From: Trematomus loennbergii
Lineage: Eukaryota > Chordata > Actinopteri > Perciformes > Nototheniidae
Length of the DNA: 64,000 nt
Direction: 5' to 3'
Assembly: GCA_012861695.1 (NCBI GenBank)
Contig: JAAOOA010000340.1
Coordinates: forward strand, 10,001 to 74,000
Every line of letters begins with the position of its first letter. Within the stretch, counting starts at the first letter, position 1. The translations under genes were made by a program, and so were the position numbers. A model generated the notes under the pieces. It did no database searches. It was not told the DNA's origin and saw only the letters and a list, made by a program, of their open reading frames with translations. This document shows positions 38,790 to 64,000 of this stretch, piece after piece.

Positions 38790-39618
38790 CCCTTAGATGC
38801 CCTTAGAGTGACTGGACCCTACACTCTTCCATAAGTGGGTCTAAAAGGACCCATTTTAGAATAATATGTGTTTTTACAGTAGCCTATGCCATTTTTGTCA
38901 TTTTGGTTAAGAGAAATCACTTGTATAATATTTAGTATTATATTTTGGTTCACACTAGAAATATTTTATATTTAATTTTTCACTATTTATAATTTTACAT
39001 TTAAAAAAAAAACGTTTTGAACATATTGATGCAAGATCTCTGCTATTCTGAGACCCTCACAGTATTCCAGTCCCTTTTCAAAACTCATCTCTTCTCCTCT
39101 TGTCTACTCATAGCCACCCCCCCCCCCCCTCAATCAATGCCGGTTGATCAAGTTTGATAGTCCTATACCCCCCACCCTAACCTTCCCTTATATTGTAAAG
39201 CGATTTTGAGTCCTTGAAAAGCCCTATAAAAATATAATGTATTATTATTATTATTATACTGACAGGTATCAGATCTTGCTGTGTAAAATAATCTTCCTGA
39301 GAGGTGTCACTTGTGATTTAGTCTGTGTGGTCCACAGTGAATGTATTCCTGACAGCAACAGGTGATAAGAATCAAAGGTTCCCATAGGATTCCATAGAAA
39401 ATGCATGCGGGTCATTTTGACCCACTTATGGAAGCTTGGGGTTTAATACAAAAACTATAATTTCTTAAATGTAAATTTAAAATGTGAATGGCATGATATC
39501 CAAAGCATGTTTTTTGAGGAATAGCTGGTATATGAAATGATAAAAAAAATGTAATTACAAAGATACTTCAAGAAAACCACCTCACCGGTCCAAAAAGACC
39601 CACTTATGCATCTAAGGG
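38790..39618. mobile_element. piggyBac-like MITE
   Basis: 829 bp with ends CCCTTAGATGC / GCATCTAAGGG and TTAA on both sides; subterminal ataagtgggtc / gacccacttat are also inverted. Interrupted by a retroelement-tail repeat at 39010-39255. Confidence 0.85.
39010..39255 (+). repeat. retroelement-tail repeat
   Basis: Ends aaagcgattttgagtccttg then gccctataaaaata and (att)n, a common fish 3' tail. A similar tail ends at 40700. Confidence 0.5.
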
Positions 39619-39720
39619 TTAACAGGAGCAAAGTTTCACACATCCTATGAATCACTTGTTAAATGCATTATTTAGATTTTTTACTTGACTTTAATCAGCT
39701 GGTGACCATGATATACAGTA

Positions 39721-40065
39721 TCCTGCATTATTATAGTAAGATATAATATGTTTTCCATAATCGACGCTAACTAAAGAGGCCCTCAAATGGAGCCTTGAGG
39801 AACACCACACACATTTTCGTTTGCTTGGGCTTGTCGTGCTTGTTTTGGACATCATGTTAGAAAACAAAGACTGTGTTAACAGGGAGATGATCCGTTTAAA
39901 CCGACATTTACAAATGTTATAGGATTAGCAAGTTTATTTGTATTTTCCTGCATTGTTATAGTAAGATAAAAGATTTTCCATAATCTACGTTAGAAAATGT
40001 ATGTTGATTTTGAACCAAAGAGGCCCTCAAATGGAGCCTTGAGGAACACCACTTCATTTTCGTTG
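39721..40065. repeat. imperfect local duplication
   Basis: gaggccctcaaatggagcct-type block with upstream tatagtaagat and ttttccataat occurs at 39731-39825 and 39955-40065. Confidence 0.7.
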
Positions 40066-40550
40066 AAATGTGTAAATACGAATCAAACGTGTCAAATACA
40101 GATCATGTCCAAACTTTGTCTCTTCATATCTTCTGTTGTTTCAGGAAGATCACAATGCATCTCCTTATAGACGAGCACACACACACACACACATGTATAT
40201 ATATATACGGTGCAGCAGAAATATGCACACGTGCAAACACAGGGTCCAGTGTACGGGGTCCAGCTGTCTCCCACTCTGCCTCTGCTGTAAGAGAATACCC
40301 CCGGCCGGCGCTCTAACCCACTCCATCAATCTCTCTCTGTTTGACAGAAACTATGCCCACCTGTTCTCCCACAGTCCGGACGCAGAGACCCGGAGGCCGC
40401 ACGTCTTCAGAATCAGGTTGGAGGTTGAGAGAGACAAACTTTGGTCAGCGTTTGTGTTCACTTACATGGAAAATAACTGGCATAATGTCCAGAGTGATTA
40501 ATCAGAATCAGAAATCCTTTATTCGTCCCAAAGCGAGGAAAAGTCTCCTT

Positions 40551-40706
40551 TAAGAAAGACCCAAAAACCTTTCTTTTAAAAAAAGCCTTTGATTAAACTT
40601 GTGTTTTGTTTTTCTTCTATTACGCCTCTTGTAGCACTTTGGGATTACTTTTAGCAATGAAAGGTGCTTTACAAATACAATTTATTATTATTATTATTAT
40701 TATTAT
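40551..40706 (+). repeat. retroelement-tail repeat
   Basis: Contains agcactttgggattac and aggtgctttacaaatac followed by (att)n. Confidence 0.5.
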
Positions 40707-41560
40707 TAAAAGTACCTAGTTACAGCACAAGGACACAGTGTGGATAATAGACCAACATTACATTAAAAGACAAGCACACATTGATACAATAAAAAACATG
40801 TTTATGGTACAAAAGATAAGTAGCAGCATTATAAAAGTAAAAAAATGTAAAAGTAATGTATTAGGAGCCGGCAATAATGATAGTAAATAGTAAAATATTG
40901 TTTTAATTTACAAAGCATTAACTGAAGGGTTCTGTGTCCTTTTAAAAAACTAATTCAGGATACGGTGGTTCTCTGTGTACTAATTCATCTCAATAATGCT
41001 TCTTTACATGGGTTTTTCCAGTTGGGAGGATTTCATATTACTACTTTGAACGACTCCTTCAATACATTTTTGAAGGACAGGATTGTACTTTATTTCTAAC
41101 AGCTGTCAGATAAGATTACAAAATAAAACAAAAAATCTGTTTACCCAAGGTCCTTCTCCCTCTTTCCTTCCTTCACCTGAGAAACACTGCATTCACCTCC
41201 AGTCTGGTTGATGCCCTAAAACCTAAACCAGTGCATCTTAAAACATCTTCCACAGCTGTAATTTCCGTAAAGATTATAAGTTTTTAATTCCTAACTCAAA
41301 CATTCCTTGCAGGTTTTTGGGATTTGCGAGATTGAACCAACGATCCTCTGATCCCTAACCTTCAGGCTACTGCTGCCCCTCGTCTAAAACACTTTAGACA
41401 AAAGAGAAATCCTCTTTAAACTCCGTCTTTTACTCCCATTTCCCCCCTTCTTTTCTTCTTCTCGTAGATCACCTGTCCAACCAGATTTGCTCGTCTTCAC
41501 ACCTCACCAATCACTCTTCATCCCCTCTTCTCTTTTTCTCTGGTCCTCAGCTCCATCAGG

Positions 41561-41628
<68 letters not shown>

Positions 41629-41657
41629 CACACACCACACACACACACCACACACAA

Positions 41658-41698
<41 letters not shown>

Positions 41699-43824
41699 GA
41701 GGCCCCATGGTGGTTGCTAATGCTTGCTTGCAGGAAATTGTGCATCTGTGGGGGGAAAGAGGGTTAAGGAGGAAGGGGGTTCAAGGTGGGTCTCCTCTCA
41801 GGTTACCTGTCCAGGTAAGTCAGTGTTTGTTTAGGGTTACCTCCCAGTAGTCCGGAGGTCCAGGCTGGAACGGAAAGCTCTCTGCTCAAGTGTGTGCGGG
41901 GTTTTATTGTGAGGCACTGTTGACGTTTGAAAGAGGTGATACTTAATCCGACTATTGTGGGGAACTCTCTAGATCCTTCTCTCCATTTGGTGTCATTTAC
42001 GCTGTATCTCTACCCTTTTTTTGAAGTGACTAATTTTGTCCCCACCTCTTTTTAAAGTATAGAATATTTACAAATAGAATATATATAAAAAGTTATTAGA
42101 CTGTTAGTAAAGAAAACCTATCCTCTAGTTAAGTACTAGTAAATACAAATTGTTCATAAGTAAATGTGTTTTTTTGAATTCCACCGTTGAGATATGAAAT
42201 CAAAATGATTTCTTGCAACACTTTTTGGAGCTATTTCGGCAATTGATGCATCTGTTCACACTGTTACAGTTTCCACTTCTCGTGCAGTTGAAATCGATGG
42301 AAATCAAGCGTGTTGGAGGTAAACAAACCTCAGTTAAAGTCAGTCAGAGTGTGTTCAGCACCGGCGTTTGTTGTTTTACCGCACAGCTGACAGTCCTGGC
42401 ACTCAGAGCCCGGATAACAAGAACCACAGCTGAGTTTCCACTCCGCTCAAACAAATCGCACGTTTCGTTGCTTAATTGTTTTGGCTCATGAGAAGCACAT
42501 CAAGCATGATTTTTAATGCAGCGTATCACCGTGTTTGTTGATGCAAGCTGTTTGTTTTGTCATGTGACATACTGAAACTGTTAGTTTTTCTTCATAATGT
42601 CATTCCAACATGCACTCACAATCAAAATATATGGATGCTGATGTTTGGACTGATGTTTGAAGGTTAATATGTGTGGATTAAAAATGTCGATGGATGAAAT
42701 GAAATGCAGAAATCCCTGCAACACATGTAATTACTCACCTAACTGAACATATTGTAGATTATTAGAAAACCTTATGAAATTAGTAATAACTTGACCTACA
42801 TCCTTGTTATTCATACAGAAATCAACTGGACTTGTAGACTAGATAGTGGACTCGTAGCGTTCACCTTCTTATGCATGAAAATAATATATTTCTGCTTGTA
42901 GTGTCTCGTCTTAATGGTGTTTAAGGTCCTTTTTTCCCTCTCTCTGTGCCCTATCTTCCTATGAGTTTCAACAAAATGTCCATCACTCTTTCCCTCTTTC
43001 CCTCTTTCCCTTGGTCTGTTTCTTCTTGCCACAAGTACTGTTGCAAAAACCCAAAGGTAGAAATGCTGGGAATGTTGCAGAACACAGCAGGAGGATTCAC
43101 TCTGCATTGTTAGAGGCTGTTCCGCTCCGTCTCTCCTGCAAACATTCAGGAGAAACCTGATAGCTTCACTTAGCTCTGATCTGCTCTAAAGACAGAGATC
43201 ATGAACTAAAGGATGGAGAGATGAGACACAGGGCCAGGCTGAAAAGTAGAAGTGGTTTTTCTTTTACCTTGAAGAGATATTGAACATTTTATGCTGTCAT
43301 GTAAAGGTGTAAATGAATGTCGCGCACATACCAGACTTCATATCAAGTAGACAACAAACACTTTACGTAAGTGCTCTGTAGAATGACTACTGCACTTACA
43401 TATAAACATTTCCATTTCAAAGACTTCTGTCCTTCATCGAACAGAACAAGGATATTGCTAGAAAAAGGAAGCCAATTGGAGTGGAAGTAAGACTCAAATA
43501 TTCTATGGACAGTTACAGATTTCAGTGAGATGAATAAAAGACGGTGGACTTTTTTAAATTAAATCCTTTCAAACTTGTTTAACGTCTTCTCTCACACAAA
43601 TTGGCACTCGATTAAACGTGTTTTTGTTAATTAGAGATTATTTTTGAGCCTTTTAATCCTTCATTTCCACTTCCTGTAAGTATTTTCATTCTGATTTATC
43701 TTCAAAAAGGAAGGCTGTGCCATTAAGTTTTAGATCCTCTAACTCAAATGTGTTTTATTAAACCTGTGATGATCATTGACGTCCAGAATAATGCTGTGAT
43801 AAAGTTGTTGTGTACCGTCAAAAG
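40707..43824. other. intergenic, no gene supported
   Basis: Apart from the AC array at 41562 there is only unique-looking AT-rich DNA. Open frames are short and lack family likeness. Confidence 0.55.
41562..41695. repeat. (AC)n microsatellite
   Basis: About 65 repeats with several interruptions, in intergenic DNA. Confidence 0.98.
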
Positions 43825-44017
43825 TAGAGATGTCCCGATCCGATCACGTGATTTTCAAAAGATCGGAATCGGGAGAAAAAAATCGGGGATCGGGATTTAA
43901 AAAAAATATTTTTATAAAATATTTTTATTATTTTATTTAATGTTACAAAACAAAAATTGTCAAAATCAAATGATCAGAATCGATCGGGAGCAAAAAAAGG
44001 TGATCGGGACATCCCTA
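43825..44017. mobile_element. short hAT MITE
   Basis: 193 bp, ends TAGAGATGTCCCGATC / GATCGGGACATCCCTA, flanked by the perfect 8-bp duplication GTCAAAAG. Confidence 0.9.
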
Positions 44018-44089
44018 GTCAAAAGTGTTGTCAGTCATGTTTCAAGTTGTTGTTTGGTCAATTTTTGTATTGTCTTTCACTTCCTGTTT

Positions 44090-44425
44090 TGTTTTGACAC
44101 TCACTTGTTACGTCTCATTCCAGGTTCCTTGACTCCCTACTCTTGTGTGTTTCTCCCGTGCTCATCAGCTCCAGCCCCGCCCCTGATTGTTTTCACCTGT
44201 GCCCAGTTATCTCCAGTCTTCCTTTGTTTGTTGTCAGTTCGTCTTGTCCTGTCCCCATGCCAGAACTCTGCTCATCAGCGCTTGCTCTTTTTGTCACATG
44301 CCCTATTCATGCTCCTGAAACTATTGTACGTTTTGTGAGCGATTTTTGTTGTGAAACCTATTTTTTGTCGCCTCGTTAAGAGTTTTTGTATATCCTTTTT
44401 GACAAATAAAGTATATTACTTATCT
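44090..44425 (+). repeat. interspersed repeat, retroelement 3'-end-like
   Basis: Contains gcccctgattgttttcacct and ends with a polyadenylation-like gacaaataaagtatatt. Resembles 1745-1915. Confidence 0.45.
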
Positions 44426-45112
44426 CTGGCTCCCGGGTCGTGCATTTGAGTCCTTTTTTCTCTTGTATATCCAAGTTCTTAACAAAAGTAATTTAATGTA
44501 TTTGTTTTTGTTCGGTATCATTGATCCCTTTCTCTGGGCTCCTGAGCACAAGCCCGAACATGTTGCATCGACTCACTGCTTTTAGGAAGAAAAGGAGAGT
44601 TTTTTTTCTTCAAAACAACTGCTGGAAACACACGAGAGTGACGAGACTGATACATGAAGTAAATGTGGCGTAAAACCAAAACAATGAGCTAAAAGACGCT
44701 AAAAAGTAAAAGCTGCAGGGTTGGTGACTTTTCTTTGTGGGTCTGTCACTTCAAGTGAGCCCTTTCAAGTTGCATTTAGTCAATTGATTGATAGTTTAAA
44801 CATATTAAATAATAAATCAAATCAAATCAAGTTTTATTTATATAGCACATTTTTAAAACGATTTTTGGTCTAGCCAAAGTGCTGTACATACAATAAAAAC
44901 ACTTTACAATAAAAACACTTTACAACAAATACAACAGCAAAAATAAAAAATCACACACAGGGAAATGTCAGGAGTCGTGCTCCGCTCTGACTAGAAGGCC
45001 AGAGAGAAGAAGTGAGTTTTAAGTGATCATAATAACCGTTTTATTATTCACATCTGTTCATTTAAGGCTCCCTTCATGTTCATTTTTCATATTTGTATTT
45101 TTCTGCCCCTAC

Positions 45113-45260
45113 TGTGACATGTCTCCAGACTTTAATGTTCAAAAAGCTCTTTATTTTTCTCATACTGCCTGTGCTGCAGCACCTCGTATACAAAAAATTG
45201 ACTATGCCAATAAATATGACCCTCTGCCACTCTGTTGTCCACTAATAGTCTAGCTCTGTT
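45113..45260. repeat. interspersed repeat fragment
   Basis: gacatgtctccagactttaa and aaaagctctttatttttctc match 46052-46100. Parts of the same family also occur at 20575-20650 and 20975-21020. Confidence 0.55.
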
Positions 45261-45994
45261 TTATTGATTTTGATATCTAGTGATCCCAGATTGAATAAAC
45301 TCATCGAAATGCACCAAGAACAATGCACTTTACCTATCCAAGTAAAACAGTTTATTACAGGAATAATTAGCTAAAATAAACTGGTAAATCAAAGCGTTCC
45401 TCCATTCTCTGTGCGAGCTTAAAGGCGAGCTCTTGTCCTTGTGCTTCACACAATTAGCAACGCGTCTTAATTACCTCTTGCATCTTTGTCTATTTATTGA
45501 AGTTTTGTATCCCCCCCCATCGAGAGACTAACAGAGAAACCTCTCCATCTTTCTCATGTCCGTCATCGCAGAAGTCAGAAGTCGATATCAATCCTCAGCT
45601 GTCTGGCTCTCAGCTGAAACAAATTCAAACACACGCCTTCAGCTTCTGAGAACCAGAACACATGGCTGAAATTAACTGTATTTTGTTTAACTGTGTCCAA
45701 AACAAAAGGCTCTCATAGCACCTGCCGACCTTCCTTTCTTTCCGTGTGAAAGGCATATTGAAACTTGAAAGTTGAAGCCTCATTAGCGTTATAAAACGTT
45801 GTTGTACAAATAAGGAATAATGAAAGCAAGCTAAACCTGTCATTGTGTGAAGGACAACCACAGGTGAATCTAATTTCATTTACAATGGATCCTTTTTATC
45901 CACACAGGAAGATCATTTTGAGTTTTTGCAATTTCTATCAACTTTATACTCAAGCTTTAGGACAATCAAAAGCCGCATGTTTGTTTGTTTTATT

Positions 45995-46960
45995 TTAAAG
46001 AGGACATATTGTGCTAATTTTTAGGTTCATATTATATGTACAGTATGTGCCTAGTGACATGTCTCCATGCTTTAATGTTCAAAAAGCTCTTTATTTTTCT
46101 GTCTGAAACCAGAGCCCAGTCTGCTCTGATTGGTTAGCTGGCCGGCTCTGTTGTGATTGGTCAACCGCTTAGAGATGTCCCGCCCCTTAGCCTATCACGT
46201 ACAATGTGTTGGAGCGCTAGCCAGTAGCGGTGCGAGTGTTACATAGTGATGTCAGGATTTCAGGTCTCTGTAGGGAACTTTGGGATTTTAGCATTTGCAG
46301 ACCCTTTACATCAGGGGGGTCAAACTCAAGGCCCGGGGGTCAAACTCAAGGCCCGGGGGCCAAATCCGGCCTGTGACTTCATTTTATGTGGCCCCACAAG
46401 AGCTTGCAAAGAATATAGTATGTTTATTATACGGTTACATGCCTTTACAGAAGCACATTGCCCATAAACTACATGTCCCACAATGCATCTCAAATTTGAC
46501 TTTTTTTCTCATAATTTTACTTTTTTTCTTCAAAATATTCTTTTTTTCTCAGAATCTGCCTTTTTTTTAAATGTCATTTATTTTTATTTTTTTAACTTTT
46601 TTTCCAGAATGTAGCTTTTCTTTTTAAATCATTTTGTGACATTCTCACTTGCAATTATTTGCCCTAGACTTCTGCTTTCAGACGTAGTTAATTATGAAGT
46701 TATTACCCTATCCGATAATAATCCAATGCAGAGGCAATAATGTAATATAATACATTATTTTATATATATTAAAATATGTATATATGTATTTTTATATAGT
46801 CTTATATATAAAACTGGCCCTTTGAGTGCAACCATGATGCTAATGTGGCCCGAGATGAAATTGAGTGTGACACCCCTGCTTTACATGCACAAAAACCTAT
46901 TGAACATACTAAGGGAAAACTCCCCAAAGCCTCATAGGGCCTCTTTCAGGCAATCATACT
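45995..46960. repeat. older interspersed repeat split by a hAT MITE
   Basis: Starts ttaaagaggacatattgtgc, includes gcctatcacgtacaatgtg and resumes after 46878 with acatgcacaaaaacctattg. No right end identified with confidence. Confidence 0.5.
46312..46878. mobile_element. hAT MITE
   Basis: 567 bp, ends CAGGGGGGTCAAACTC / AGTGTGACACCCCTG, flanked by the perfect 8-bp duplication CTTTACAT. The first 20 bases after the end are duplicated in tandem. It sits inside an older repeat that resumes at 46887. Confidence 0.88.
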
Positions 46961-47756
46961 TTATTTGCCTGTATAAGAGAAAAACGTATAATCTCTACAG
47001 CAGATACGGCTTTTAGGTGATAGATATCTCAAAAGCCAAGTGTCATGAAGTGAAATATTGACTAAAGTCTTCTGACAAAAACAGGTGGTATTGAGGAGAG
47101 TTTCACAAAGCAATAAAAGCATTGGTGAACTGTAATGCTCTCTGAATGTCTTTTATCCACAGGGTCAAAAGCTGTCTTACCTGTATTATCAGGACTTTCA
47201 TTCTGACTCTTGAAGGATATAATATTTTATTGATTTAAAGCAAACCCTTTAGAAAAATCGTTAGTCCATTTATCTTACAGAAACTGTTTTTTTATGTCTA
47301 AGAAAACCATCTTTTCCAGACCATTTTATTTTTGTTACAATTACATATAATTCTACATTATTGTATTTTCATGCTGGTCTGCTCATCAAGAACATATTTT
47401 GAGTTTGCTATCTTGATCAAGGACACTTACACATACAGAGATAAATTACCAAGACCTAAACCACCAACCTTCAAAATAATGGGCCCTTTGTCCAATCCTA
47501 GCAAAGGTACTTTATGCACTCATTTTGGAGGAAAAATCACCATTTGTGCATAATGCAATATTCAAAGTCAGTGCGTTAGAGTACATTTAATCAAGGGATG
47601 AACTTCATTATTTAATTGCAAGAGCCGCTGCATCAGGAGAGACAATAATTGATAGAAAGGTCATTATAGTTTTGGTCTTTTAACTTAGTAAAAGTAGTTC
47701 TAAGTAAGTAAGAAAAGTAGTAGTGGAAGTAGCAATAAAATGATGATTGAGTTGGT
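46961..47756. other. intergenic, nothing recognised
   Basis: No repeats, RNA genes or exon-like blocks identified. Confidence 0.5.
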
Positions 47757-47812
47757 CCTTGTAGTATCGAAATAGACACACTCACAAATTACTTTTTGAC
47801 AGTTGTGTGTAT

Positions 47813-47992
<180 letters not shown>

Positions 47993-48525
47993 TCTGCTCA
48001 CTCCACTTATATCACACCAGTTGTCCCAGTAGGACAGGATCCAGCTCGCACTGAATGTTCCCTTTTTTTCATGTTTATAGGCTTGGCTCGAAAACTGCTT
48101 AGAGGGACAATCTGTGTGTGGTTGTGAAAGGATTGCATGGATAGTTTGAAGTGGGGTCGTATGAGGTACTTATCAGACAGGAATACCAACAGAGAAGTAA
48201 AGTATTGTTAACCATTGTTATAGGTTCTTATAGGGAAATAAAGCTCTCTTCAGATTCAACAGACTCCATTCACAAAAGCAGTTTTAGAAAGCTGCTGTTG
48301 ATGGTGTGCTGTTACCTTGATCTGTTGTTTGTGTATTGTGTAACTTTGGTGAATCTAAACTTACTTTTAAAAGTTACACAACAAATACAAACAAACTAAC
48401 CGTACTCAATAGCAACTCAATTGTTCTGCTAAGGTAAAAGCAGTGGTTTTGTTAAAGGAGTCTGGTGGCCTTGAAGACTGATTGGTTGCACATTGTAAAG
48501 GGCTGGGGAATTTAATATCAACTAA

Positions 48526-49655
<1,130 letters not shown>

Positions 49656-49722
49656 ATGTGTGTGTGTGTGTGTGCATGTGTGTGTGTGTGTGTGTGTTGT
49701 GTGTGTGTGTGTGCGTGTGTGT

Positions 49723-49773
<51 letters not shown>

Positions 49774-49799
49774 TGTTGTGTGTGTGTGTGTGTGTGGTG

Positions 49800-49830
<31 letters not shown>

Positions 49831-49841
49831 TGTGTGTGTGC
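49656..49841. repeat. (GT)n microsatellite, interrupted
   Basis: About 92 repeats with many small interruptions, suggesting an older array. Confidence 0.97.
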
Positions 49842-51478
49842 TCACTGAGTTGAAGAGCAGTTGTCGATGACAGCTGCAGGGAGCAGGAGAGAAAGAGTCG
49901 AGTGGCTTCAAATAGCCGTCGTTCCCCTCATTCATCGGAGCAGCCCTTCCCCTCTTCTCCCTCTCAGCAGCCATGGGTGTGAAGTTTACATTTTCTTTTG
50001 TTGACACAGGCATGGTGATGTTTTTTAAAAATATCCGCTTACTCCATAAAATAACGTTTCAGAAATGTCCCAAACAAACAGAGAAGCGCAGTCTAGTCTG
50101 CAGGTAACTGTTCAAATGTCATGGTGGGTACTTCAGTTAGCATAACAAATGTTCATTTATATGTTAAACGTTAAAGGTTATGTGGGGAAAAAACACTTTA
50201 ATTCAATATAATTAATTATCTTCAACATTGATATTTGTTTTTCAGCCACTCCTTTGTTTTTCAAACGTATTCAAAAGGAATAAAACCAGAAAGAACGTTT
50301 TTAAACACCTGAGAGACTATCTATTTCTCATGGAAATAGGTCGTTTTCTTTGGCGAAAAAACCCTAAAACAAGCAGTATTTATTTAAACTGGCTTCAACT
50401 AATCAAGAATCTATTCATTTTGAATTAATGGATTAATTGAATGTATAAACTGCTTAAAAAAAGCCTATGATGACATCTTTAAATTGTTTGTTTTCTAAGA
50501 TCAACAGAGCAAAACCTAGATATAAATTATAAAAATAGAGAAAAAGCAGCATAACTATTGGTGCCTGATGAAAGTGATTGATTGTTTATCAAAATTGTTG
50601 TCAATTAATTGTTTGTCTAGCAATAATTACAGTGACTTTTTCCTCTAGTGATCTTAAATTGAAATAGTTAATGTACAACTCAATTATCAAAGATGTTCCC
50701 ATAGTTGTCAAGATGTTAATTAACTTGCAAATCCATGCTAAAATACAAATATGTCCTTTTCTATACAAGCAGTCTCGCCACAAACAGCGTCAAAATTGTA
50801 CTTTGCTACTGCCTACTTCACAAAGAGAAAATATAATGATTATTTTTCTGTCTTCCTGGATCTTTTGCAGCTGTCAGAATCCCCTCCATTTCATTCGTGC
50901 ATTGATGGTTTGCGAGGCAATTGTGTTCACCGACACACTTATAAATACATTTCATACGCAGTTTCGTCTGACATTTTTGAGCACACTTCATTTTGATTTA
51001 ATACGCTCAAACGTTTGCAGCTGTCACTTTAAACACCTTGTGAAATCATTACTTAAATATATTTCGTAATCAGTCAAAACTGTTTAATTTAACTTTACAG
51101 TGCCATAAAATACTGACATTGAACCAATACTCCATGTAAACCAGAGTGTTTGGACTTTTTTCAGTCTGCCAAATTCTTGCTGTGCGGCCTTTCTCAACAC
51201 CAACACGGCCTTTCCTCCAGCCACAACTCTCCCAGTGTCTGTTGCCCAGTTGTCCCAGTGAGGCAAGTCCTGCCAAGTCCTTCAGGCGCTTGTCTTTGGA
51301 GTTTTTTGACAACACATGTCTCTGTCCGTCCGTCCCCAGTCTTTTCCAGTTTAGGAATGTTGTCCCTGCCTGTTACAGGGGCACAAAGAGTCTTGTCTTT
51401 GAGCACATCCGTCAAGATCAGTTTCTCTCGTTCCTCCGTGAGTCCACTTTTGTTTCCACGCTCGTTTTGTATCCACAA
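49842..51478. other. 3' side of vgll2: UTR and intergenic DNA
   Basis: Probably holds the vgll2 3' UTR next to 51479. No decisive polyadenylation signal could be chosen. No other gene supported. Confidence 0.45.
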
Positions 51479-62411
<10,933 letters not shown>

Positions 62412-64000
62412 GGCGAACAGAATCACGGAGAAGAACCGAGAGTCATTGAGAGAGAAGTCTGAGCGGCCGGAGAGGAAGCGGTAATCCCGGCCGTGGAGAG
62501 GGTCTGTGCGGCTCTTTACCCACTCTTTACGCACTACACGCGGCTGTGCGCACTGAGAGGATCCCCCTCCTCACCCTCCCTCCCCCCAAAAAACACCCAG
62601 CCTGACGCCTCCCGTCAGCCAATCAGAGGCCAGAGCTTCACCTCTGCCTTAACGAGCTTTTAACTACGGAGACACGAAACCATGGCATCTATTTAGCGAT
62701 TTAATTAATTATCTGTTTGCCAAAAACATTTATAATTTTGCCTCGTGTTACTGCTGCATTCATTTTGTCATTTTTCTACTCTTACTTTATTGATTTATTT
62801 ACTTTTTTAAGATGAATAGATGGAAGAAAGTCCATATCATGTTAAAAACAACTATATAATATGGAATGACTTTAAGTAGAAAAACAAGGAACCTTTTTTT
62901 TATACAAATATGAATAGTTAATTTAACATTTAATAAGATAATATTAAAATTAATGATTAACAATTGTAATAGTTTTGCTTATATCACCAAAAATGATGCT
63001 ACACTTACATATTTGTAATCCTATATGGACTTTATATAACAAATATTTTAAATAAACCCTCAGTGTTTTTTATATGTTTGATAATGCACATTGCAAGCTA
63101 TTATCCATATTTACCTTAATATTTACTTATAATTCAAGTATTGGACATGTTACGATTTCTTTCTCTGTATATAAACACTATCTTCACTAGCGTTTCATGA
63201 TGTTTTAATTTAAAAAAAATACAGTAAATGTGAAATAAATAATATAAAAAAACAGCAAGATAAATGTGCCACCCACTCTGAATCTAATGCAACAAAAGCT
63301 CATTGATGAACATCTGATGCGCTCCACTTGCACAATTTGGGATTTTGTTGGTTCTCGGAAAGTCAATTCAGTCTTTCATTTTTAATATTCTTTTATTCAT
63401 TTTCAAGGTCTTTAGATGCTTTGAGGAATATTGGACTGGCCTCAATTCTCTGACAGGTGTGGCACTCAAAAGGAAACAGCTTCTATGCTTTTATTTTCCT
63501 TTGAATGGAACTTTATTTTGAATGATTTTACAGTCAGTTTGAATGGGATAGTGAATGGAGGCTTAACTTGTTTTTTTATATTGTCCAATATAGTACTTTC
63601 AGATGTGTGCGTTTGAAAGAAATAGATGGAGAAAATAGCAAAAAACGTCAAAAAATGTTCAATGTTTGTATCCCTTTCCCCCAATAATGGATTAAAGTGT
63701 TATCAATTTTTCTTTTATTCGCCACAAGAGTGTTAGAGAACTACATTTTGATGACTTAAATTCAAAAATACAATGCCTAGTAGTTTGCTATTATGATATT
63801 TAATGTATTTCATATCGTGTTTGCCAATCGGAGCATGCCCATGTCGAAGTTTTGCAGCCGCAGTAAAGAATGTAACAACTGGCACTTACTGCTAATTGAA
63901 ATGAGTAAACAAATCAAACCGACCAATGAGAGGAATGTGATGCTGTGCAGTCCCACAATCCCTCAGTGGCCTCCCAAATTCTGGAGGTCAAAGGTCAAAT
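62412..64000. other. vgll2 upstream flank
   Basis: Probable 5' UTR and promoter near 62412-62650 (GC-richer, no clear TATA box). Beyond that AT-rich DNA without recognised features. Confidence 0.5.

Overview
The window is nuclear DNA from a ray-finned (teleost) fish, most likely a percomorph. The evidence is intron-rich vertebrate genes, very many (AC)n microsatellites, and dense non-autonomous DNA transposons (hAT with 8-bp target duplications, elements flanked by TTAA, Harbinger-like). The species cannot be named from the sequence.

There are two recognisable host genes, both on the minus strand. Plasminogen (plg, here plg-B) occupies 4960-30872. It has the full vertebrate layout: 19 coding exons for a signal peptide, PAN/apple domain, five kringles, an activation loop and a trypsin-like protease. 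Vestigial-like 2 (vgll2), a TEAD cofactor of muscle and craniofacial development, occupies 51479-62411 in four coding exons, including a 41-nt last exon. At the left edge, 804-852 is a second plasminogen first exon (plg-A). About 1.7 kb around it is homologous to the plg-B promoter, so plasminogen is tandemly duplicated head to tail, and the rest of plg-A lies outside the window to the left.

Layout: 1-1700 plg-A start and promoter, with a solo LTR 245 bp upstream of its ATG; 1700-4900 repeats and a broken ZNF862/hAT-like fragment; 4960-30872 plg-B with introns full of transposons and minisatellites; 30900-51400 intergenic, with nested transposons, GT arrays and degenerate tandem repeats and no gene I can support; 51479-62411 vgll2; 62412-64000 its upstream flank, with nothing recognised.

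Main caution: read literally, neither gene is open. Reading-frame comparison across exons shows about eleven single-base lesions in plg-B and three in vgll2. Nearly all are one missing base, many in G or C runs. Since a conserved developmental gene and a protease gene share the same signature, residual long-read indel errors are the simplest explanation, but pseudogenisation of plg-B is not excluded. No new biological system was found. The most interesting signals are the plasminogen tandem duplication, a hAT insertion whose target duplication copied the exon 10 splice donor, (GT)n arrays abutting several splice sites, and transposons nested with intact target duplications.
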